A DNA stretch of 64,000 bases, taken from Dryocola sp. LX212. Its GTDB lineage: Bacteria; Pseudomonadota; Gammaproteobacteria; Enterobacterales; Enterobacteriaceae. Positions 30,085 through 39,549 of the stretch are shown in pieces; within the stretch, counting starts at the first letter, position 1; every line of letters starts with the position of its first letter. The position numbers and the translations under genes are program-made. The notes under the pieces were generated by a model. That model was not told where the DNA came from. It did no database searches and saw nothing but the letters and a program-made list of their open reading frames with translations. The stretch is taken from the NCBI GenBank assembly GCA_041504365.1, contig CP167917.1, forward strand, positions 1,364,001-1,428,000, read 5' to 3'.

Positions 30085-31137
30085 ATGAATTATCAGAACG
30101 ATGACTTACGAATCAAAGAAATCAACGAGCTCCTGCCACCCGTAGCGCTGTTAGAAAAATTCCCGGCTACAGAAAAAGCAGCTCAGACCGTCTCCCACGC
30201 GCGCAGCGCAATCCATAAAATCCTTAAGGGCAACGACGATCGCCTGCTGGTAGTGATTGGACCTTGCTCGATTCACGACATTAATGCGGCAAAAGAGTAT
30301 GGCGCACGGCTGCTGACGCTGCGTGACGAGCTTAAGGGTGAACTGGAAGTAGTGATGCGCGTCTACTTCGAAAAGCCGCGCACGACCGTGGGCTGGAAAG
30401 GGCTGATTAACGATCCGCACATGGACAGCAGCTACCAGATTAACGAAGGACTGCGCATTGCCCGTAAGCTGCTGCTGGATATTAACGACTCTGGCCTGCC
30501 GGCGGCGGGAGAATTCCTGGATATGATCACGCCGCAGTACCTTGCGGATTTGATGAGCTGGGGGGCAATCGGCGCACGTACCACTGAATCGCAGGTTCAT
30601 CGTGAGCTGGCGTCAGGTCTGTCCTGCCCGGTCGGTTTTAAAAACGGCACCGACGGTACTATGAAGGTCGCTATCGACGCCATTAACGCCGCGGGCGCGC
30701 CGCACTGTTTCCTGTCCGTTACCAAATGGGGCCATTCCGCTATTGTTAACACCAGCGGTAACGGCGATTGCCATATCATTCTGCGCGGTGGCAAAGAGCC
30801 AAACTACAGCGCGGCACACGTTGCTCAGGTGAAGCAAGATTTAACCAAAGCGGGTCTGCCAGCTCAGGTGATGATTGATTTCAGCCACGCCAACAGCAGC
30901 AAGCAGTTTAAAAAGCAGATGGAAGTGGGCGAGGACGTTTGCCAGCAGATTTCCGGTGGCGATAAGGCCATTACCGGCGTGATGATTGAGAGCCATCTGG
31001 TGGAAGGGAATCAGAGCCTGGAGAGCGGCGAGCCGCTGGTCTACGGCAAAAGCGTTACCGATGCCTGCATCGGCTGGGAAGATACGGAAGTTATTCTGCG
31101 TCAACTGGCTGCGGCGGTAAAAGCCCGTCGCGGTTAA
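30085..31137 (+). CDS. aroG: 3-deoxy-7-phosphoheptulonate synthase, Phe-sensitive
   Basis: First enzyme of the shikimate pathway, joining phosphoenolpyruvate and erythrose-4-phosphate; the isoenzyme inhibited by phenylalanine. It has 350 residues, the E. coli length. The N-terminal MNYQNDDLRIKEINELLPP arm forms the regulatory contact. PEP and metal residues are in VIGPCSIHD, YFEKPRTTVGWKG, IGARTTESQ and DFSHANSSKQ. It is TyrR-controlled by the upstream box and convergent with gpmA across a shared terminator. Confidence 0.97.
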   Translation: MNYQNDDLRIKEINELLPPVALLEKFPATEKAAQTVSHARSAIHKILKGNDDRLLVVIGPCSIHDINAAKEYGARLLTLRDELKGELEVVMRVYFEKPRTTVGWKGLINDPHMDSSYQINEGLRIARKLLLDINDSGLPAAGEFLDMITPQYLADLMSWGAIGARTTESQVHRELASGLSCPVGFKNGTDGTMKVAIDAINAAGAPHCFLSVTKWGHSAIVNTSGNGDCHIILRGGKEPNYSAAHVAQVKQDLTKAGLPAQVMIDFSHANSSKQFKKQMEVGEDVCQQISGGDKAITGVMIESHLVEGNQSLESGEPLVYGKSVTDACIGWEDTEVILRQLAAAVKARRG

Positions 31138-31153
31138 GAAGGTCAGCGGCAAT

Positions 31154-31185
31154 AAAAAAGGCGTGGATTGCTCCACGCCTTTTTT
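31154..31185. terminator. Bidirectional terminator between aroG and gpmA
   Basis: AAAAAAGGCGTGGA (31154-31167), loop TTGC, TCCACGCCTTTTTT (31172-31185). The A and T runs on each side make it effective in both directions. Confidence 0.92.
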
Positions 31186-31197
31186 ACATCTGGCGAA

Positions 31198-31950
31198 TTA
31201 CTTCGCTTTACCCTGGTTCGCCACGGCCGCGGCTTTTGCTGCGATTTCGTCAGCGTTGCCAAGATAGTAGCGTTTCAGCGGCTTGAAGTTTTCGTCGAAT
31301 TCATACACCAACGGCACGCCGGTTGGGATATTCAACTCAAGAATTTCTTCTTCGCTCAGGTTATCCAGGAATTTAACCAGCGCGCGCAGGGAGTTACCGT
31401 GCGCGGCAACGATGACGCGTTCGCCGCTCTTCATGCGTGGCAGAATGGTTTCGTTCCAGTAAGGGATAACGCGATCGATAGTCAGCGCCAGGCTTTCGGT
31501 AGTAGGCAGCTCTTTATCGGTCAGGTTTGCATAACGCGGGTCATGGCCCGGGAAACGCTCGTCGTCACGGGTCAGCTCTGGTGGGGTCACGGCAAAGCCA
31601 CGACGCCATTGTTTAACCTGCTCGTCACCGTATTTTTCAGCGGTTTCGGCTTTGTTCAGACCCTGCAGCGCGCCGTAGTGACGCTCGTTTAGCTTCCAGG
31701 ATTTCTCAACCGGCAGCCAGGCCTGGTCCAGTTCGTCAAGGACGTTCCACAGCGTGTGGATGGCACGTTTCAGCACGGAGGTATAAGCAAAATCGAAGGA
31801 GTAGCCTTCGTCTTTAAGCAGCTTGCCCGCCGCTTTCGCTTCAGTTTTACCTTTCTCAGACAGATCAACGTCATACCAACCTGTAAAGCGGTTTTCGTTG
31901 TTCCACTGGCTTTCGCCGTGGCGAACCAGTACCAGCTTAGTAACAGCCAT
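31198..31950 (-). CDS. gpmA: 2,3-bisphosphoglycerate-dependent phosphoglycerate mutase
   Basis: Interconverts 3- and 2-phosphoglycerate in glycolysis and gluconeogenesis, needing 2,3-bisphosphoglycerate. It has 250 residues, as in E. coli. The phosphohistidine is His11 in [10 protein letters not shown]; the second catalytic histidine is in [14 protein letters not shown] near residue 184. AAGGAG precedes the start on the minus strand. A Fur-type palindrome lies 27 bp upstream. Confidence 0.98.
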   Translation of the reverse strand: MAVTKLVLVRHGESQWNNENRFTGWYDVDLSEKGKTEAKAAGKLLKDEGYSFDFAYTSVLKRAIHTLWNVLDELDQAWLPVEKSWKLNERHYGALQGLNKAETAEKYGDEQVKQWRRGFAVTPPELTRDDERFPGHDPRYANLTDKELPTTESLALTIDRVIPYWNETILPRMKSGERVIVAAHGNSLRALVKFLDNLSEEEILELNIPTGVPLVYEFDENFKPLKRYYLGNADEIAAKAAAVANQGKAK

Positions 31951-31976
31951 AGTTAACTCCTTAATAGCCTGCGATT

Positions 31977-31995
31977 AATGATAACGATTATCATT
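31977..31995. promoter_or_regulatory. Fur box upstream of gpmA
   Basis: AATGATAACGATTATCATT is a 19-bp inverted repeat with central CGA, close to the Fur consensus of GATAAT-type hexamers. gpmA is a known Fur-linked gene in E. coli, and the position 27 bp before the start codon fits repression. Confidence 0.75.
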
Positions 31996-32125
31996 ATATT
32001 GCCGACAGATGACCAGCGGCAATCTAAACGTTTAACATAGCGAAAAAGAACGTTAAGTGTAAGGCAGATGTGATGCGGTCGTTATTTTTTATGTTTTTTT
32101 GACGAGATATTCAGCAGTCGACGCT

Positions 32126-32151
32126 GAAAAAGCCCTCTCTGGAGAGAGGGC
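32126..32151 (-). terminator. Terminator of the gal operon
   Basis: Minus strand: GCCCTCTC-TCCA-GAGAGGGC (32151-32132) followed by TTTTTC, just after galM. Confidence 0.88.
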
Positions 32152-32158
32152 GAGGGGA

Positions 32159-33199
32159 TCAGGCAGGAATAAACTGATATTCAGTTACGCTGAGGTATTC
32201 ATCACCCGGCTGTAGCCAGCAGTCCGGCTGCGGCCATTCGGCGTGATTTGGGCTGTCCGGCAAAAATTCGCTTTCCAGCGCCAGGCCCTGGTAAGCCCTG
32301 TAGTTACCCTGCTCGCGAGCCGGGGTGCCATCCAGGTAATTCCCGCTATAAAACTGCAACGCCGGAGCGGAGGTATAGACGGTCATCTGAAGCTGATTAT
32401 CGCTCGACCAGACGTGGGCAGCAGGCTGGTTGACATCACCTTTTGCCCGCAGCAGGAAGGCATGATCGTAACCCTTAACCAGCGCCTGATCGTTGTCGGC
32501 CAGGAAATCATCCGCGATGGTTTTCGGAGTACGGAAATCAAAGCTGTTGCCATCCACGCTCTTCAGGCCGGCCTGCGGAATGCCGTTCTCATCCACCGGC
32601 AGATAGCTGTCGGCAAACAGCTGAAGGCGATGCTGACGAACATCGTTTTGCGAACCATCGAGGTTGAAGTAAGCATGATTGGTGAGGTTCACCGGGCACG
32701 GCTTATCAACCTTAGCGCGGAACTCAATGGCGATTCGGTTATCTTCCGTCAGTGAATAACGGGCCGTGGCGCGAAACTCACCCGGGAAGCCCTGGTCGCC
32801 ATCTTGTGAGTCCAGCGTATACAGAACTTCCTGCTCGTTCTGGCGAACAATGCGCCAGCGGCGCGTGTCAAAGCCATCCGGCCCGCCGTGCAGCTGATGC
32901 TCACCCTGGTTTGGGGTAAGGGCGATTGTTTTCCCGTCGTGCTTCAGCCTGCTGTTGGCTATGCGGTTCGCATAGCGGCCCACCGTTGCGCCAAGATAGG
33001 CAGTCTGATTGAGATAGTCTTCCGGCGTTTCACAGCCGAGCAGCGTTTCGCGTACGGTGCCGTCTTTCATCGGGACGCGACATGAAAGCAGCGTTGCGCC
33101 CCAGTCCATCATGGTCACCACCATCCCCGAGCTGTTGCGCAGGGTGGAGATACGGAACGGCAGCCCGTCCGGCGCGAGCTGAGGTGTTTCTTTTAGCAT
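32159..33199 (-). CDS. galM: Galactose mutarotase (aldose 1-epimerase)
   Basis: Converts beta- to alpha-D-galactose, the form GalK uses. It has 346 residues, the E. coli length. The catalytic histidine is in the [13 protein letters not shown] segment (near residue 175) and the catalytic glutamate in [14 protein letters not shown] (near residue 309). An N-terminal [10 protein letters not shown] motif is also conserved. It overlaps the galK stop by 7 bp, and is the last gene of galETKM. Confidence 0.97.
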   Translation of the reverse strand: MLKETPQLAPDGLPFRISTLRNSSGMVVTMMDWGATLLSCRVPMKDGTVRETLLGCETPEDYLNQTAYLGATVGRYANRIANSRLKHDGKTIALTPNQGEHQLHGGPDGFDTRRWRIVRQNEQEVLYTLDSQDGDQGFPGEFRATARYSLTEDNRIAIEFRAKVDKPCPVNLTNHAYFNLDGSQNDVRQHRLQLFADSYLPVDENGIPQAGLKSVDGNSFDFRTPKTIADDFLADNDQALVKGYDHAFLLRAKGDVNQPAAHVWSSDNQLQMTVYTSAPALQFYSGNYLDGTPAREQGNYRAYQGLALESEFLPDSPNHAEWPQPDCWLQPGDEYLSVTEYQFIPA

Positions 33200-34341
33200 T
33201 GTCCTGCTCCCTCCGATGCTTTGCAGACGTAAAAGGTCTCTTTGATCCCGGTTTTCGCTTCGTACTGCTCTGCCACGGCCTTTTGAACCGCTGGTACCAG
33301 GTCTTCAGGAATAAGCGCCACGATGCAGCCGCCAAAACCGCCGCCGGTCATGCGCACGCCGCCTTTGTCGCCAATCGTCTCTTTCACGATCTCCACCAGC
33401 GTATCGATCTGCGGAACGGTGATCTCGAAGTCATCACGCATTGACGCGTGGGAGTCCGCCATCAGCTGACCCATACGCAGCAGATCGCCTTTAGCCAGCG
33501 CGTCAGCGGCTTCCACGGTGCGGATGTTTTCAGTCAGCACGTGGCGCACACGTTTCGCGACCACCGGATCAAGTTCGTGAGCAACCTCATTGAATTTAGC
33601 CAGTTCAACGTCACGCAGCGCTTTCTGAGAAAAGAAGCGGGCGCCGGTCTCACACTGCTGGCGACGAGTGTTGTACTCGCTGCCCACCAGCGTACGTTTG
33701 AAGTTGCTGTTGATGATCACTACCGCCACGCCTTTCGGCATAGAAACGGCTTTAGTCCCAAGCGAACGGCAGTCAATCAGCAGAGCGTGATCTTTCTTGC
33801 CCAGCGCGGAGATCAGCTGGTCCATGATGCCGCAGTTGCAGCCAACAAACTGGTTCTCTGCTTCCTGGCCGTTAAGCGCCAGCTGCGCGCCGTCCAGCGA
33901 CAGATGATAAAGCTGCTGGAACACCTTACCGACGGCCACTTCCAGAGAGGCTGATGAGCTAAGGCCCGCGCCCTGCGGCACGTTGCCGCTGATCACCAGG
34001 TCCGCCCCGCCAAAATTTTTGTCGCGCTTCTGCAAGTGTTTAACGACGCCACGCACATAGTTGGACCACTGCTGGGTGTCATGGCTGAGAATGGGCTTAT
34101 CGAGGGAGAACTCATCAATCTGGTTATCGTAGTCGGCGGCGATGACGCGCACTATGCGGTCGTCACGCTTGCCGCAGCTGATCACGGTCTGGTAATCGAT
34201 AGCACAGGGCAGCACGAAGCCATCATTGTAGTCGGTATGTTCGCCAATGAGGTTCACGCGACCCGGAGCCTGAATGGACAATGGGGCAGGGTAGCCAAAA
34301 GTATCGGCGAAGATCTGCTGGGTTTTATCTTTCAGACTCAT
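33193..34341 (-). CDS. galK: Galactokinase
   Basis: Phosphorylates galactose with ATP, the first committed step of the Leloir pathway. It has 382 residues, as in E. coli. GHMP-kinase motifs in order: [20 protein letters not shown] (galactokinase signature, about residue 28-47), [14 protein letters not shown] (phosphate loop) and the C-terminal [13 protein letters not shown]. The gap from galT is 2 bp and it overlaps galM by 7 bp, so translation is coupled. Confidence 0.98.
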   Translation of the reverse strand: MSLKDKTQQIFADTFGYPAPLSIQAPGRVNLIGEHTDYNDGFVLPCAIDYQTVISCGKRDDRIVRVIAADYDNQIDEFSLDKPILSHDTQQWSNYVRGVVKHLQKRDKNFGGADLVISGNVPQGAGLSSSASLEVAVGKVFQQLYHLSLDGAQLALNGQEAENQFVGCNCGIMDQLISALGKKDHALLIDCRSLGTKAVSMPKGVAVVIINSNFKRTLVGSEYNTRRQQCETGARFFSQKALRDVELAKFNEVAHELDPVVAKRVRHVLTENIRTVEAADALAKGDLLRMGQLMADSHASMRDDFEITVPQIDTLVEIVKETIGDKGGVRMTGGGFGGCIVALIPEDLVPAVQKAVAEQYEAKTGIKETFYVCKASEGAGQC

Positions 34342-34343
34342 GT

Positions 34344-35390
34344 TTATTCTCCTGACTGGCGAAAGTGAACGTCGGACACGGCACGCAAGCGTTCTGCGGC
34401 TTGCTCTGCGGTTAGATCGCGCTGGGTCTCGGCAAGCATTTCGTAGCCGACCATAAATTTACGCACCGTCGCGCTGCGCAGCAGCGGCGGATAGAAATGG
34501 GCGTGCAGCTGCCAGTGAGCATTTTCCTCGCCGTTGAACGGCGCGCCGTGCCAGCCCATTGAATACGGGAAGGAAGTCTGGAAAAGGTTGTCATAGCGGC
34601 TGGTCAGCTTTTTCAGCGCCAGCGCCAGGTCGCCACTTTGCCCGGCGCTCAAGTCGGTTATGCGCAGAACGTGGGCCTTCGGCAGCAGCAGCGTTTCAAA
34701 CGGCCAGGCTGCCCAGTAGGGCACCACGGCAAGCCAGTGCTCGGTTTCCACTACGGTGCGGCTGCCGTCTTTCATCTCGCGCTGAACGTAATCCACCAGC
34801 ATCGGCGATTTCTGTTCCGCAAAATAGTCGCGCTGAAGAACATCTTCACGAGCCACTTCGTTTGGCAGGAAGCTGTTAGCCCAGATCTGACCGTGTGGAT
34901 GGGGATTCGAACAGCCCATCGCTGCGCCTTTGTTCTCGAACACCTGAACCCACGGGTAGGTTTTACCGAGGTCCGCCGTCTGTTCCTGCCAGGTTTTAAC
35001 CACTTCTTCGAGCGCAGGCAGCGAAAGCTGCGGCAGCGTCTTGCTGTGGTCAGGAGAGAAGCAGATAACCCGGCTGGTTCCGCGAGCGCTTTCACAGCGC
35101 ATCAGCGGGTCGGCGCTAGCCGGTGCATCCGGCGTGTCGGTCATCAGCGCAGCAAAATCGTTGGTAAAGACGAAAGTGCCGGTGTACTGCGGGTTTTTGT
35201 CGCCGGTGACGCGGGTATTACCCGGGCACAGGAAACAGTCCGGATCGTGTACCGGAAGCACCTCCTGAGAGGGCGTCTCCTGCGCGCCCTGCCATGGACG
35301 TTTGGCGCGATGCGGAGAAACCAGAATCCATTGACCCGTTAAAGGGTTATAGCGACGATGTGGATGATCCACCGGGTTAAACTGCTCCAT
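34344..35390 (-). CDS. galT: Galactose-1-phosphate uridylyltransferase
   Basis: Exchanges UMP between UDP-glucose and galactose-1-phosphate. It has 348 residues, as in E. coli. The nucleophilic histidine is in the [11 protein letters not shown] motif (near residue 166). The N-terminal zinc site includes CFLCPGN, and the [16 protein letters not shown] start is typical. It is 9 bp after galE. Confidence 0.98.
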   Translation of the reverse strand: MEQFNPVDHPHRRYNPLTGQWILVSPHRAKRPWQGAQETPSQEVLPVHDPDCFLCPGNTRVTGDKNPQYTGTFVFTNDFAALMTDTPDAPASADPLMRCESARGTSRVICFSPDHSKTLPQLSLPALEEVVKTWQEQTADLGKTYPWVQVFENKGAAMGCSNPHPHGQIWANSFLPNEVAREDVLQRDYFAEQKSPMLVDYVQREMKDGSRTVVETEHWLAVVPYWAAWPFETLLLPKAHVLRITDLSAGQSGDLALALKKLTSRYDNLFQTSFPYSMGWHGAPFNGEENAHWQLHAHFYPPLLRSATVRKFMVGYEMLAETQRDLTAEQAAERLRAVSDVHFRQSGE

Positions 35391-35399
35391 CAGATTTCC

Positions 35400-36416
35400 T
35401 TAGTCCGGATAGCCTTGTGGGTGGCGGGACTGCCAGCGCCAGGTATCATCTGCCATTTCTTGCAGGGTACGGCTGACACGCCAGTTAAGTTCTTTTGCGG
35501 CCTTATTGGCATCGGCCCAATATGCGGGCAGGTCGCCATCGCGACGAGGGGCGAAGTGATAATTCACAGGCTTACCGCAGGCTTTGCTGAATGCGTTAAT
35601 AACGTCCAGCACGCTGCTGCCGATACCTGCGCCCAGATTGTAAATATGCACGCCCGGTTTGCCCTGCAGCGTCTGCATCGCGGCAACGTGGCCGTCGGCC
35701 AGATCCATGACGTGAATGTAATCGCGTACGCCTGTGCCATCTTCTGTCGGATAGTCGTTGCCAAACACCGCCAGCGAGTCACGACGTCCAACGGCAACCT
35801 GGGCGATATAAGGCATCAGGTTATTTGGAATGCCCTGCGGATCTTCACCCATGTCACCCGATGGATGCGCGCCAACCGGGTTGAAGTAGCGGAGTAGCGC
35901 CACGCTCCAGTTCGGCTGGGCCTTTTGCAGGTCCGCCAGAATCTGTTCCACCATCAGCTTGCTGCGGCCATACGGGCTGGCAGGCGTGCCGGTCGGGAAG
36001 CTTTCAGCGTAAGGGATTTGCGGCTGGTCGCCATAGACGGTAGCTGAGGAGCTGAAAATGAAGTTGGTGACGTTGGCCGCCCGCATGGCGGAAATCAGGC
36101 GCAGCGTGCCGGTAACGTTGTTATCGTAGTATTCCAGCGGCTTGTTTACCGATTCACCCACCGCCTTAAGGCCGGCGAAATGAATAACGGCGTCAATGCG
36201 ATGGTCATGAAAAATTTCCGCCAGCAGGCCTTCGTCGCGGATATCACCGTCGATAAACAGCGGCTTTTTCCCACCGAGGCGCTCAATGACCGGCAGCACG
36301 CTGCGCTTGCTGTTACACAGATTATCCAGAATGACGACGTCGTGGCCGTTTTGCAGCAGCTGTACGCAGGTATGACTGCCAATGTAACCGCTACCACCTG
36401 TTACCAGAACTCTCAT
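35400..36416 (-). CDS. galE: UDP-glucose 4-epimerase
   Basis: NAD-dependent epimerase between UDP-galactose and UDP-glucose, also supplying UDP-galactose for surface polysaccharides. ATG 36416 (MRVLVTGGSGYIGSH) gives 338 residues, the E. coli length; the frame stays open 14 codons upstream, but the start with the Rossmann motif at once is correct. The SDR catalytic pair is in the SPYGRSKLMVEQ motif (Tyr-x3-Lys). It is the first gene of galETKM. Confidence 0.98.
   Translation of the reverse strand: MRVLVTGGSGYIGSHTCVQLLQNGHDVVILDNLCNSKRSVLPVIERLGGKKPLFIDGDIRDEGLLAEIFHDHRIDAVIHFAGLKAVGESVNKPLEYYDNNVTGTLRLISAMRAANVTNFIFSSSATVYGDQPQIPYAESFPTGTPASPYGRSKLMVEQILADLQKAQPNWSVALLRYFNPVGAHPSGDMGEDPQGIPNNLMPYIAQVAVGRRDSLAVFGNDYPTEDGTGVRDYIHVMDLADGHVAAMQTLQGKPGVHIYNLGAGIGSSVLDVINAFSKACGKPVNYHFAPRRDGDLPAYWADANKAAKELNWRVSRTLQEMADDTWRWQSRHPQGYPD
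36382..36397. promoter_or_regulatory. Internal GalR/GalS operator in galE
   Basis: Read on the minus strand this is GTGGTAGCGGTTACAT, the internal gal operator sequence as known from E. coli. It lies within the first codons of galE. With the external operator it would allow DNA looping. Confidence 0.8.
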
Positions 36417-36475
36417 TTTTCGCTCCATTACGGCTATGGTATGTATTAACCTTAGCATAACAGAGAAGCAAAAAG

Positions 36476-36510
36476 TGTGACACGGGATAAATTAGTGGAA
36501 TCGTTTACAC
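36476..36510. promoter_or_regulatory. External GalR operator and CRP half-site of gal
   Basis: GTGGAATCGTTTACAC (36495-36510) is the gal external operator; its reverse complement GTGTAAACGATTCCAC matches the E. coli site. Next to it a clear CRP half-site TGTGA starts at 36476, with a degenerate second half. An extended -10 TTATGCT for gal P1 is read on the minus strand around 36460-36452. The order CRP/operator/promoter matches the classical gal control region. Confidence 0.8.
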
Positions 36511-36636
36511 TGCCAGTTTCTCAGGGGAATCTGATCGGCAGAAGTAGTATAAAACAAACCGGCGGCGATGTAGCGATGAGGGGAGTCTGAAAGTCATGCA
36601 GGCAGGCCGTGAAGGCCGCCTGCTCAGAAGGAAGAT

Positions 36637-38106
36637 TTATAAGTCCTCGAACTCATAGCGATAGTTTTCACCTTCCGCCACAAAACTTAACCGCCTGGTG
36701 ATGCATTCAGGCGCGTCTTCGGCATGGTGAGAAACAAACAGCAATTGGGTTTCGCCTTCGTCGATCAGGATGTCGACAAAACGGCGAACAAGCTGGCGGT
36801 TAAGCGGATCGAGCCCCTGCAACGGCTCATCCAGAATCAGCACGGTCGGGTGTTTGACCAGCGCTCGGGCGATAAGCGCCAGGCGTTGCTGTCCCCAGGA
36901 GAGGCTTTGGAAAGGCGCGTCGGCGATAGCGTTGTCCATGCCCAGCATATTCAGCCACTCGCGGGTGAGTTTCTGCTGGCGGTCCGACACGGGCTGATAA
37001 ATACCGATAGAATCAAAGAAGCCGGAAAGAATCACGTTACGCACTGACGTGCTGACACGATATTCAAGGTGCAGGCTGCTGCTGACGTAGCCGATGTGCT
37101 TTTTAATATCCCATATTGTTTCACCGCTGCCGCGGCGGCGGCCAAAAAGCGTTAAATCGTTGCTGTAACCCTGCGGATGGTCCCCCGTTACAAGGCTCAG
37201 CAGCGTAGATTTACCCGCCCCGTTCGGCCCGACTATTTGCCAGTGCTCGCCGGGGTTAACGGTCCACGAAAGTTTATGCAGGATTGGCCTGTCATTATAG
37301 GTCACTACGCCATCGCGCAGAATAATCCGCGGCTCGCCTTCCGGCAGGGTGTGCCGCGCGCTGGGATCGTCTGCTTCCGGAAGCGCCACGCCAGCCAGCT
37401 TTTCGCTGTGCGCAAGCTGGGCGATTAACGCCTGTTCCAGCAGCTTTTCCTTTTCCCCCGTCTCGATAAGCGTGCAGTCGGCCAGCACGCCCGCATGCTG
37501 CACAAAACCAGGGATTTCATCAAAGCGGTTTAGCACCAGCACCAGCGTGTAGCCGTGACCGCTTAGCTCGCCCAGCAATGCGGCCAGCTGCTCGCGGGAC
37601 TTTACGTCCAGCCCGTCAAAAGGCTCGTCCAGAATCAGTAACTCCGGCTTTGGCATCAGCGCCTGACACAGCAGGGTTTTGCGCGTTTCACCGGTTGAAA
37701 GGTATTTGAAGCGGCGGGAGAGCAGGTGAGTTATCCCGAACAGCGCGGCCAGCTTTTCACAACGTTCGGCATCTTTCACCTCTTCCTGGATGATTTCGGC
37801 GGTCGTGCGTCCGGTGTCGTCTTCGTCCGGGCTGAGCATATCGGTGTTGTTGCGCTGCCACTCGTCGCTGACCAGCTTCTGAAGCTGTTCAAAAGAGAGA
37901 TGGGCGATGCGGGGGAAGCCGCAGGTGCGCTCGCCCAAAAGCTGCGGCAAGGTTCCCGCCAGTGCACGGGCCAGGGCTGATTTACCGCTGCCGTTTGCGC
38001 CGACAAAGGCCCAGCTTTCACCGGAGCGAATAATCAGGTCGTTGAGAAGTAGAGTTTTAGTGTCGCTTAGGCGAAAAGTACCTTGCGAGATTTGCAACGC
38101 AGACAT
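36637..38106 (-). CDS. modF: Molybdate-linked ABC ATPase ModF
   Basis: Cytoplasmic protein with two fused ABC ATPase domains and no membrane part, homologous to PhrA; its exact role is unknown. It has 489 residues (E. coli 490). Domain 1 has Walker A VGANGSGKSAL (about residue 36) and Walker B ELLILDEPFDGLD; domain 2 has GPNGAGKSTL (about 293) and VLILDEPLQGLDP. Both carry signature motifs (YLSTGETRK and SLSWGQQR). It lies 75 bp after modE in the same direction, so it is probably co-transcribed. Confidence 0.94.
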   Translation of the reverse strand: MSALQISQGTFRLSDTKTLLLNDLIIRSGESWAFVGANGSGKSALARALAGTLPQLLGERTCGFPRIAHLSFEQLQKLVSDEWQRNNTDMLSPDEDDTGRTTAEIIQEEVKDAERCEKLAALFGITHLLSRRFKYLSTGETRKTLLCQALMPKPELLILDEPFDGLDVKSREQLAALLGELSGHGYTLVLVLNRFDEIPGFVQHAGVLADCTLIETGEKEKLLEQALIAQLAHSEKLAGVALPEADDPSARHTLPEGEPRIILRDGVVTYNDRPILHKLSWTVNPGEHWQIVGPNGAGKSTLLSLVTGDHPQGYSNDLTLFGRRRGSGETIWDIKKHIGYVSSSLHLEYRVSTSVRNVILSGFFDSIGIYQPVSDRQQKLTREWLNMLGMDNAIADAPFQSLSWGQQRLALIARALVKHPTVLILDEPLQGLDPLNRQLVRRFVDILIDEGETQLLFVSHHAEDAPECITRRLSFVAEGENYRYEFEDL

Positions 38107-38181
38107 GTGTCATCCCATTTTTTGCAGTGATGACCCCAGAATTACGGAATGTCCGCGCGCTTGTCAATTCGCCCGACGGAT

Positions 38182-38973
38182 TTAGCACAGCGTGGCGATA
38201 ATAACCCGGTCGGCATTAAAAAATGCTATGACCTCAGAGCCTTCCGCCAGATGCTGATGCTCCACGACGCTATTGGGCACCGTAGCGCAAAGCGTTTGGC
38301 CGTCCGGAAGATGAACCAGCACTTCGCTCTGTTCTGCCCCTTGCTGAATACTTTGTACTTTGCCCGGCAGGCGGTTATCCGCATGGCCTGCACGCTTTTC
38401 ATCAGTAGTGATTTCCACCCACGGCGCTTTGATCAGCACCAGCACCTCTTTGCCCTCGCTAAGGCTCAGACGCTCGGCGCTCTGTCGTGTAACGGCGGCT
38501 TTCAGCTGTGTTGTGCCATCGGCAAGCAGGATGTCGATATGCTGCTGAACCTGTTCGCTGTCGCGGTGCAGCACGGTGCCAAAAAGCTGGTTGCGGGCGC
38601 TGGTTTGCAGGGAGAAACGGGAGATCGCCGCCAGCAGGCTGTCCAGCGGCAGGGCGTCATCGCGCAGCACGTCGAAAGCTTTCTGCTGGATTTGCGCGAG
38701 CAGTTCATAAAGCTGAATGAGACGCTCACCGTAGCGGGTGACGACGGCACCGCCGCCGCCTTTGCCGCCGGTGGCGCGCTCTACCAGCGTCTCTTCGGTG
38801 AGCTGGTTCATTTCGTTGATGGCATCCCAGGCGCTTTTATAGCTGATGCCCGCAAGCTTTGCCCCCTGGCTGATGGAGCCGGTATGCTGAATCTGTTTCA
38901 GCAGCGCGATGCGACGAGGATCGGCGAACAGCCGCTGCTGGAGCTTCAGCGTGAGTAAAATTTCAGCCTGCAT
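38182..38973 (-). CDS. modE: Molybdate-responsive transcriptional regulator ModE
   Basis: Dimeric molybdate sensor that represses modABC and activates molybdoenzyme and cofactor genes. ATG 38973 (MQAEILLTLKLQQRLFADP) gives 263 residues (E. coli 262); the longer frame to 39084 is not supported. The N-terminal winged helix (about 20-115) includes SISQGAKLAGISYKSAWDAI and the wing TGGKGGGGAV. Two Mop-like molybdate domains (about 125-190 and 195-263) follow, with repeated SARNQLFG and TVPN-type segments. Confidence 0.96.
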   Translation of the reverse strand: MQAEILLTLKLQQRLFADPRRIALLKQIQHTGSISQGAKLAGISYKSAWDAINEMNQLTEETLVERATGGKGGGGAVVTRYGERLIQLYELLAQIQQKAFDVLRDDALPLDSLLAAISRFSLQTSARNQLFGTVLHRDSEQVQQHIDILLADGTTQLKAAVTRQSAERLSLSEGKEVLVLIKAPWVEITTDEKRAGHADNRLPGKVQSIQQGAEQSEVLVHLPDGQTLCATVPNSVVEHQHLAEGSEVIAFFNADRVIIATLC

Positions 38974-39102
38974 AACCTCTCCGGTAAAAGAAAAACGCCA
39001 TTTTCCTCTATTGCGCCGCCGCGGGCAAATGGCACAAAAGGAGGATGCGTTTTTCTGCAGGGTCGGTAGAATAGACCCTCTCACTTTTCACTTGAGGCAA
39101 TT

Positions 39103-39255
39103 ATGTTAGAGTTATTGAAAAGTCTGCTATTTGCCGTGGTCATGGTGCCTGTTGTGATGGCAGTGATCCTCGGTCTAATCTACGGATTGGGTGAAGTCTT
39201 CAACGTCTTCTCGAAAGCTGGTCACCGCGACCAGCAGCCAAAGCAACACCCTTGA
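39103..39255 (+). CDS. acrZ: AcrAB-TolC accessory small membrane protein
   Basis: A 50-residue single-helix inner-membrane protein that binds AcrB and widens the set of drugs exported. It reads [20 protein letters not shown] and then an [16 protein letters not shown] helix end with a charged tail, close to E. coli AcrZ (49 residues). TTGAGGC precedes the ATG. It is divergent from modE and is followed by two copies of the same terminator hairpin flanking a palindromic repeat. Confidence 0.95.
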   Translation: MLELLKSLLFAVVMVPVVMAVILGLIYGLGEVFNVFSKAGHRDQQPKQHP

Positions 39256-39262
39256 TTTCCAG

Positions 39263-39287
39263 ACGCCCGCATTCGCGGGCGTTTTTT
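39263..39287 (+). terminator. Terminator hairpin, proximal copy after acrZ
   Basis: ACGCCCGC-ATTC-GCGGGCGT followed by T6, a strong Rho-independent terminator 7 bp after the acrZ stop. The same hairpin recurs 165 bp downstream. Confidence 0.92.
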
Positions 39288-39427
39288 ATTGCTGACAAAA
39301 AAGGAAAAAGCGTGGTTTTTCCTTTTTTGTGTTTATCAGCCGAAAATCGATAAATAGATTTTCCTTGTTATTTTCCTGATGCGATCTAATCGCTTCGTTA
39401 CCGTTAAGAGTATTTCATTCGTCTGAG
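39288..39427 (+). repeat. Terminator-flanked palindromic repeat, copy 2
   Basis: The block between two acrZ terminator copies. In order: the inverted repeat ACAAAAAAGGAAAAA / TTTTTCCTTTTTTGT around GCGTGG (39295-39330); GAAAATC / GATTTTC (39342-39363); and GCGAT / ATCGC (39381-39393). It ends in TCTGAG before the second terminator copy. The core 39289-39363 aligns ungapped to the ybgS-side copy with 63/75 identities by hand count. Confidence 0.8.
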
Positions 39428-39447
39428 ACGCCCGCATTCGCGGGCGT
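39428..39447 (+). terminator. Terminator hairpin, distal copy after acrZ
   Basis: An exact copy of the 20-nt hairpin at 39263-39282; the identical stretch including flanks is 24 bp (AGACGCCC to CGTTT). The following run is TTTCTTATT, somewhat weaker than the proximal copy. Confidence 0.85.
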
Positions 39448-39504
39448 TTCTTATTAAAGCCCTTTCTTTTTCTGCCGATAAGTTCTGTATATTCCTGTTC
39501 AGTA

Positions 39505-39530
39505 TCGTTATATTAATGACTACATAACGA
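39505..39530. promoter_or_regulatory. ModE operator upstream of modA
   Basis: A 26-bp site with half-sites TCGTTATAT and ACATAACGA, matching the ModE consensus (TCGTTATAT-type inverted repeat). It lies 20 bp before modA, where ModE-molybdate represses transcription in E. coli. The same 26-bp layout recurs before moaA. Confidence 0.88.
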
Positions 39531-39549
39531 AACTCAGTGGAGTAATAAC

